This document shows, piece by piece, positions 8,361 through 11,950 of a stretch of DNA of 11,950 nt. Within the stretch, counting starts at the first letter, position 1. The number at the start of each line of letters is the position of its first letter. Under the pieces are notes generated by a model. The model was not told the origin of the DNA and did not search any database. It worked only from the letters and a program-made list of their open reading frames with translations. The DNA comes from an uncultured Muribaculaceae bacterium (GTDB taxonomy: Bacteria > Bacteroidota > Bacteroidia > Bacteroidales > Muribaculaceae). Made by a program: the position numbers and the translations under genes. The DNA is taken from NCBI GenBank assembly GCA_934663645.1, contig CAKUKR010000077.1:1-11950 (forward strand). Direction: 5' to 3'.

Positions 8361-8747
8361 TCAGTCTTTTTTCTTGCCGAGTATTGAGCCGAATTTAGAG
8401 TTGCGGAACACGAACATCAGCACAACGCCGATGACCGCATACAGCGCGATGCTCGTCAGCAGGACATACAGGCTGGTCTGTTGGTACATGCTGCTGAAGC
8501 CGGGGTTTTGTATGCGAGGGGCAACAGAGAAATAGTGGTACAGCCAGCCGCAGCAGGGGAGTGCCAGTCCGATGACTATGAACCAGATGCGGCGTTTGAT
8601 GTAGCAGCGGCGGTTGCTCTGCCATGGTATGAGAAATGCGATGAGGATTGCGATGCCAAGTGCTACGCCGGCGATTATAAGCCCGAGTACCCATGCGTCT
8701 GCCTGTGCTTGGTGAAGCTGCTGAAGCGTTCTTATTACGGTGTTCAT
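8361..8747 (-). CDS. Small three-helix inner-membrane protein
   Basis: A 128-residue protein with three predicted transmembrane helices, at about 19-41, 54-73 and 91-114. The basic loop between helices 1 and 2 (NRRCYIKRR) and the basic C-terminus (RNSKFGSILGKKKD) put both on the cytoplasmic side and the N-terminus outside. The loop at 74-90 would then face the periplasm, like the lipoprotein encoded just upstream. I recognise no family. Its position 15 bases after the lipoprotein gene and 5 bases before the tubulin-like gene suggests it links the periplasmic and cytoplasmic parts of one complex. That role is inferred from context and topology only. There is no Shine-Dalgarno sequence before the ATG. 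Confidence 0.75.
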   Translation of the reverse strand: MNTVIRTLQQLHQAQADAWVLGLIIAGVALGIAILIAFLIPWQSNRRCYIKRRIWFIVIGLALPCCGWLYHYFSVAPRIQNPGFSSMYQQTSLYVLLTSIALYAVIGVVLMFVFRNSKFGSILGKKKD

Positions 8748-8762
8748 GTCGTTGAATGTATT

Positions 8763-10160
8763 TTAGTTGCTGTATTTGTTGGTCTTGATATATATGGTGT
8801 ATAGTACTTTCCCCTTCAGGCGGTCGGTGAGTTCCGGGTCGAACACGCAGTTCTTCAGGCTCTCCGAAATCGAGATGTTGGTCTGCCCTTGGTTGACCAC
8901 TGAGTCGAAGTTGAACATGTCGATGCTGTTGCCAAGGATGTTCTCGAGGTCGGTAATCACAATTTCGAGCTTGATGTAGTTGAACGGGTCGCCGGTCAAC
9001 TCGGCATCGGGAGCGAAGTTTTCTACGTCGAAGTACAGGTCAACATTGCTGTGCTTGTTGAACTCGCCTGTGTCAAAGCCGATGAAGTTGTTGAGCGGCA
9101 CTTCATTTTTTGGCTTTAATACCCTGACGTTCTCTTCTGCTTCTCGTCTGTTGTACAGGTCGGTATAGTCTGTATTGATGACGGTTGCCCGCACGCCGAT
9201 GTTCTTGATGCGGTAGCAGCCGAAGGCGTTGCGGTTGATGCGCAGCCCGCTGATTACCTTCTTGCCGTTGGGCATCAGTTCGCCGGTTATCGAGTCGGGT
9301 GCGTTCATGACGAGGTTATAGATGTCTTTCCATTCGATTGGCCAGTCCTGTACCTCATAGTTATAGTTGCTGTAGCCGGTGACTTCAGCTGCCAGCTCTT
9401 CGGCCGGAGTGGAGTGCTTTGCGGAGTTGCCCTTTTCATCTACCGGCACGGCCCAGTTGTAATTGCCGCTCAGGTGGAACTCGTCCACCTGCTGGAACTG
9501 CTTGAGGTCTACCACTTCGCGTATGCGGTTGTAGATGTTGCCGGCCATGCGGTCGTCAGTGAAGATGATGTAGAACCGCTTCTTGTTGAATGTGTTCCCC
9601 TTGTACAGCTCTTGGTACGGCTCAGCGAGGATGTGTATGTCATGCCCCTTGAGAAGCCATGTCTTGAATGCCTTGTGCATATACGGGTCGCTCGGGGAGT
9701 CTTTTGTGATTGTTTGTGTGAACAGCTCGCCGTCGGTGAGCATTACCGACTCGCCGTCACGCTCTGCCATCTGCTCGATCGCCCGGTCGAGTGCGGCATA
9801 GTTCGTTTCCACCACGTTGTTGAGCAGCGAGTATACGTCGCCGCTTTCCTTGTCTATCGTGTCCCCCTTGATTGACCAGTACTCCCGGGTCGCGGCGGTC
9901 AGCGGCGACACCATTTTCTGATAGAACGGCGAGGACATTCCCCTCGCTATGCAGGTGGAATAGTCCACAAACAGAGCCAGATTATCCCCTTTCAGATTAT
10001 TGGCTTCTGTCGCTGTGGTGAGTTTGTGGTACTCTGACAGATACTTCGTGTCCGGAGCTGTCGGTTCTCCTTTGCGGCAGCCTGAGATTACAACCACTGC
10101 CACGACAATCAGTGCGACTGCCGCAGCTCCAATAGATGCTATTTTCGCTGTACTTTTCAT
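8763..10160 (-). CDS. Lipoprotein with von Willebrand factor A-like domain, first gene of operon
   Basis: The 465-residue precursor has a signal peptide with a hydrophobic core (about 10-25) and the lipobox ISGC, giving a lipidated Cys28. The residues after it (RKGEP) are not the acidic run used as a surface-export signal in Bacteroidetes, so I expect it to face the periplasm. A vWA-like fold is suggested by NLALFVDYSTCIARG (60-74) and VMLTDGEL (139-146), spaced as the metal-ion site motifs DxSxS and TDG usually are; the third site-1 residue is Cys70 instead of Ser. Part of the rest (about 350-465) looks like a beta-rich domain I cannot name. The ATG at 10160 is chosen because the signal peptide begins there and a promoter lies about 54 bases upstream. 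The open frame reaches 10529, but that would place the signal peptide internally and run through the promoter. Confidence 0.78.
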   Translation of the reverse strand: MKSTAKIASIGAAAVALIVVAVVVISGCRKGEPTAPDTKYLSEYHKLTTATEANNLKGDNLALFVDYSTCIARGMSSPFYQKMVSPLTAATREYWSIKGDTIDKESGDVYSLLNNVVETNYAALDRAIEQMAERDGESVMLTDGELFTQTITKDSPSDPYMHKAFKTWLLKGHDIHILAEPYQELYKGNTFNKKRFYIIFTDDRMAGNIYNRIREVVDLKQFQQVDEFHLSGNYNWAVPVDEKGNSAKHSTPAEELAAEVTGYSNYNYEVQDWPIEWKDIYNLVMNAPDSITGELMPNGKKVISGLRINRNAFGCYRIKNIGVRATVINTDYTDLYNRREAEENVRVLKPKNEVPLNNFIGFDTGEFNKHSNVDLYFDVENFAPDAELTGDPFNYIKLEIVITDLENILGNSIDMFNFDSVVNQGQTNISISESLKNCVFDPELTDRLKGKVLYTIYIKTNKYSN

Positions 10161-10213
10161 CGGTCTGTTAAAGTTTGGTGAGCCGTTGAATTGGTGTTTA
10201 GTTTTGTCAGACA

Positions 10214-10245
10214 CAAAGTTATAAATAAATTCTGAAATACGAAAA
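10214..10245 (-). promoter_or_regulatory. Promoter of the leftward operon (Bacteroidetes type)
   Basis: Read on the minus strand, the -7 element TAACTTTG (10221-10214) fits TAnnTTTG perfectly. A weaker -33 element, TTTTCG (10245-10240), lies 18 bases upstream. Transcription would begin near 10207 and leave a leader of about 47 bases before the ATG at 10160. The octamer is the same as in the opposing WYL promoter. Confidence 0.65.
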
Positions 10246-10252
10246 ATTTCAG
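10232..10252. promoter_or_regulatory. Operator-like dyad over the operon -33 element
   Basis: CTGAAAT and ATTTCAG form a perfect 7-bp inverted repeat with a 7-base spacer. The spacer contains the -33 element of the leftward promoter, so a dimer bound here would block RNA polymerase. The binding protein is unknown; the divergently encoded WYL regulator is the obvious candidate. Confidence 0.4.
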
Positions 10253-10256
10253 CGGC

Positions 10257-10272
10257 AAAATCTGCAGATTTT
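10257..10272. repeat. 16-bp perfect palindrome
   Basis: AAAATCTGCAGATTTT is its own reverse complement, with its centre between 10264 and 10265. It lies about 36 bases upstream of the operon -7 octamer, a position suited to an activator or a second operator site. A separate 7-bp hairpin follows it. Confidence 0.6.
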
Positions 10273-10274
10273 TC

Positions 10275-10291
10275 CTCGCAGCTCCTGCGAG
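10275..10291. repeat. Short hairpin next to the palindrome
   Basis: CTCGCAG (10275-10281) and CTGCGAG (10285-10291) are perfect inverted arms around a 3-base loop. No U-run follows on either strand outside the adjacent palindrome's T-rich arm, so a terminator is unlikely. Its role is unknown. Confidence 0.45.
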
Positions 10292-10332
10292 CAACCTGTG
10301 CCGGCGGCGGATGCTTGTGTCCGACAGCATGT

Positions 10333-10373
10333 TGCGTTGCCGCTTGATGAGTGATGAGCGGCTTGGCAACGCA
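10333..10373. repeat. 9-bp inverted repeat with long loop
   Basis: TGCGTTGCC (10333-10341) and GGCAACGCA (10365-10373) are perfect complements around a 23-base loop. It is not close to either promoter core. It could be a distal regulator site or RNA structure, or it may be chance in a GC-rich stretch. Confidence 0.4.
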
Positions 10374-10441
10374 GCCGTTTTTGCGCAGAGAAAAATCGCA
10401 GTTTTCGCAATCGTGTATCACTAAATGCGACACCATGCGGC

Positions 10442-10449
10442 TAATTTTG
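10442..10449 (+). promoter_or_regulatory. Possible extra -7 element, rightward
   Basis: TAATTTTG fits the -7 consensus TAnnTTTG exactly, but no TTG or TTTG stands 18-21 bases upstream. If used, transcription would start near 10456 and the two inverted repeats at 10478-10519 and 10551-10587 would be part of a structured leader or small RNA. The evidence is weak. Confidence 0.2.
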
Positions 10450-10477
10450 CGCCATGATGCAATGTGAAGCGATATAC

Positions 10478-10519
10478 GGACTGCTGGCGGCAGCTGTTGC
10501 AGGCTGTGCGCCGCAGTCC
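10478..10519. repeat. Inverted repeat with one bulge
   Basis: GGACTGC plus GGCG on the left (10478-10489, with T10485 bulged) pairs with CGCC plus GCAGTCC on the right (10509-10519), giving an 11-bp stem around a 19-base loop. No T-run follows, so it is not a standard terminator. Confidence 0.4.
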
Positions 10520-10550
10520 CATAAACCACCAGCTTATACTATGTCACTGT

Positions 10551-10587
10551 CGCGCTGCCGTGCTGACTTTACTTGCACGGCAGCGCG
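10551..10587. promoter_or_regulatory. 13-bp perfect inverted repeat, candidate operator of the WYL gene
   Basis: CGCGCTGCCGTGC (10551-10563) and GCACGGCAGCGCG (10575-10587) are exact reverse complements around an 11-base spacer. The right arm begins at the last base of the WYL promoter's -33 element and fills most of the spacer between -33 and -7, while the rest of the -33 element lies in the loop. No T-run follows in either direction. This placement fits an operator, perhaps for autoregulation by the WYL protein, better than a terminator. Confidence 0.6.
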
Positions 10588-10603
10588 AAAATTTGTAACT
10601 TTG
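10573..10603 (+). promoter_or_regulatory. Promoter of the WYL regulator gene (Bacteroidetes type)
   Basis: TTG at 10573-10575 (-33) and TAACTTTG at 10596-10603 (-7) are 20 bases apart, the usual spacing for the Bacteroidetes primary sigma factor. Transcription would start near 10610, leaving a leader of roughly 43 A-rich bases before the ATG. Confidence 0.72.
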
Positions 10604-10652
10604 GCACGTGAACCAACAAATCATTCATATATAAATCCAAACAACCAAAACC

Positions 10653-11573
10653 ATGACACAGGCAGAGAAGTATTTATGGCTCATCAAAACCATTAAGGAT
10701 GCAGGCAGCATCACGCTTGCTGAAATTTCGGAGAAGTGGAGAGATAATGAGGAACTTAGCAGAGGTGAACCGCTGCCGCGTTGCACGTTCAAGCGGTGGT
10801 GCGGCAGCATATCGACTTCATACGGCATATTTATATGCTGCTCTAAAAAGAACGGTTACAAGTATTATATCAGCAATCCCGAAGCCTTCGAAGAGAACAA
10901 GCTGCGCAAATGGATGGTCGATTCCTTCGCTATCGGGAATATCATCTCAGACAACAAGTCGATTTCAGACCGCATATTGGTCGAGGAGATACCTTCTGGC
11001 CTTGTGTTCCTCTCGCCGCTGCTCGCCGCAATGCGCGAGGGCCGTGTCATACGCATGGCCTACCGGTCATTCGGCGGCGAGGAGAGAACGTATGACATCG
11101 AGCCGTATTGCGTCAAATTGCACAAGAACCGCTGGTATCTGCTCGGCAGGGGCGAAGACGAAAAGCTGCGCGTTTACGGACTGGACCGTATCGTCAAGTT
11201 GGAGCCGGTGGAGCGCATCTTCCGCTATCCCGATGACTTCGACGCGGAAGAGTTTTTCTCGCGCTTTTTCGGCGTGGTCGTCGGCTTGGGTATCAAGCCG
11301 TGCAACATAGTGGTCCGCGCATACGGCCGCCACCTGTATTATATGAGGTCACTGCCCATCCACCCCTCCCAGCGCGAGATTAAAGCACATATTCCCGACG
11401 ACGAGGATGAGGCATACGCCGATTTCCAGGTATATGTCGCCCCCTCATACGACTTCATTTTCCATATCCTCAGCATGGGCGATATGGTCGAGGTAATCTC
11501 GCCGGAAAATGTGCGCCGCGAGGTGGCTGAATATGTCCACGCACTCGCCGACATGTACAAGGACTGCAAGTGA
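10653..11573 (+). CDS. WYL-domain transcriptional regulator
   Basis: A 306-residue DNA-binding regulator. Residues 1-75 form a winged helix-turn-helix: a helical part (about 5-32), then PLPRCTFKRWCGSIS (40-54) as the probable recognition segment, then a wing ending GYKYYISNP. The WYL domain spans about 115-195 and shows the family core NRWYLLGRGEDEKLRVYGLDR (159-179, first and last parts). The C-terminal extension (about 210-306) fits the WCX region found in these proteins. WYL domains are thought to sense nucleic-acid or nucleotide ligands, and such regulators often control defence or DNA-damage genes. The start ATG follows an A-rich leader without Shine-Dalgarno, typical of Bacteroidetes. 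The gene stands back to back with the tubulin/ASKHA/TerD operon, so it may control that operon and itself, but Bacteroidales genomes carry many such regulators and the link is inferred. Confidence 0.88.
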   Translation: MTQAEKYLWLIKTIKDAGSITLAEISEKWRDNEELSRGEPLPRCTFKRWCGSISTSYGIFICCSKKNGYKYYISNPEAFEENKLRKWMVDSFAIGNIISDNKSISDRILVEEIPSGLVFLSPLLAAMREGRVIRMAYRSFGGEERTYDIEPYCVKLHKNRWYLLGRGEDEKLRVYGLDRIVKLEPVERIFRYPDDFDAEEFFSRFFGVVVGLGIKPCNIVVRAYGRHLYYMRSLPIHPSQREIKAHIPDDEDEAYADFQVYVAPSYDFIFHILSMGDMVEVISPENVRREVAEYVHALADMYKDCK

Positions 11574-11674
11574 GGTGGCCGCCAACGTTTTAACAGTCGC
11601 CTCTCAACTTTGCCGCGCCGCCCGGCGTTGTACTTGAAAGCAAAACATAGTATAACCTATAGCTCTCCACTATA

Positions 11675-11950
11675 ATGACTGGCAATAGCTCATTCAAGAA
11701 ACGATTGCTCGGACTTCAGAACAACCTCCTGAATTTCGCATACCAGCTTACGACAAGCCGTGACGCTGCCAAAGACCTTGTGCAGGACACGACCCTGAAA
11801 GCCCTCGACAATGAAGAAAAGTATGTGGACAACATCAACTTCAAAGGGTGGGTGTTCACCATTATGCGAAACATCTTCATCAACAACTACCGCCGGCAGG
11901 TGCGCAGCGCAACGGTTATCGACACTACCGAAGACCTCTACCACCTCAAC
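11675..11950 (+). CDS. ECF-type sigma-70 family RNA polymerase sigma factor, N-terminal part
   Basis: The first 92 codons are visible and the gene runs off the right edge. They cover sigma region 2: the helix around NNLLNFAYQLTTSRDAAKDL with LVQDTTLKAL (core polymerase contact), then NFKGWVFTIMRNIFINNYRR (2.3-2.4, promoter melting and -10 recognition). This pattern is typical of the small sigma factors common in Bacteroidales. An in-frame stop at 11660-11662 makes the ATG at 11675 the first possible start. The 101-base gap after the WYL gene holds no clear terminator; CAACTTTG at 11605-11612 resembles a -7 element but lacks a -33 partner at the right distance. The sigma factor probably belongs to the neighbouring chromosome rather than to the operon. 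An anti-sigma gene, if any, is outside the window. Confidence 0.88.
   Translation, partial: MTGNSSFKKRLLGLQNNLLNFAYQLTTSRDAAKDLVQDTTLKALDNEEKYVDNINFKGWVFTIMRNIFINNYRRQVRSATVIDTTEDLYHLN

Larger units (their letters stand above)
10161..10652. other. Divergent intergenic regulatory region
   Basis: These 492 bases separate the leftward seven-gene operon from the rightward WYL regulator gene. I see no convincing gene here. The stretch holds one well-formed Bacteroidetes promoter facing each way and at least six inverted repeats or palindromes, listed separately. The leader of the WYL gene, about 45 bases, is A-rich, while the centre (about 10300-10590) is GC-rich and structured. Confidence 0.85.

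Noticed and set aside
10161..10529. A 123-codon N-terminal extension of the lipoprotein gene in open frame
   Set aside because: It would put the signal peptide and lipobox inside the protein, it runs through the leftward promoter, and its composition does not look like a protein domain.
10454..10696. Small plus-strand open frame whose start resembles a lipoprotein signal (LLAAAVAGC)
   Set aside because: It covers the WYL promoter and operator-like repeat and overlaps the WYL start in another frame; the rest of its product is composition-driven.
11613..11627. GC-rich hairpin after the WYL gene as a terminator
   Set aside because: The stem is only about five pairs with a very short loop and no T-run follows.
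11605..11636. Promoter for the ECF sigma gene (CAACTTTG, or a TACTTG further right)
   Set aside because: The octamer has one mismatch and neither candidate has a -33 element at 18-21 bases, so I cannot support either.

Overview
The window comes from the chromosome of a member of the Bacteroidales, possibly a Muribaculaceae-like gut bacterium; the family is a guess. The signs are promoters with the Bacteroidetes -7 octamer TAnnTTTG (TAACTTTG in both divergent promoters), A/T-rich translation starts without Shine-Dalgarno sequences, and a sigma-70/ECF factor of a type common in Bacteroidales at the right edge. GC content is moderate. I see no tRNA, rRNA, CRISPR array, insertion sequence or phage gene.

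Layout. From 10160 leftward past base 1, seven genes lie on the minus strand with gaps of 15, 5, 7, 13 and 19 bases and finally a one-base stop/start overlap, so they form one operon that continues beyond the window. In transcription order they encode: a lipoprotein with a von Willebrand factor A (vWA)-like domain; a small three-helix membrane protein; a tubulin/FtsZ-superfamily GTPase-like protein; a 1125-residue protein with an actin/Hsp70-type (ASKHA) ATPase in its C-terminal half; an Hsp70-like protein whose ATP-binding loops are degenerate, followed by coiled coils, TPR-like repeats and a disordered tail; a TerD-like protein; and the start of a single-pass membrane protein. The last two begin with nearly the same lysine-rich peptide.

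From 10161 to 10652 is a 492-base divergent regulatory region with two good promoters and an unusual density of inverted repeats, including a 13-bp perfect repeat over the -33 element of the rightward promoter and a 16-bp perfect palindrome upstream of the leftward one. To the right are a WYL-domain transcriptional regulator (10653-11573) and the 5' part of an ECF sigma factor gene (11675 onward).

Reading. The operon puts a tubulin-like protein, an apparently active ASKHA ATPase, an apparently inactive Hsp70-like scaffold, a TerD-like protein, membrane proteins and a periplasm-facing vWA-like lipoprotein into one transcript. I infer an envelope-attached, nucleotide-driven assembly, perhaps for stress response, envelope remodelling or defence, that may be controlled by the divergent WYL protein. 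The protein folds are read from motifs; the joint function is inference.
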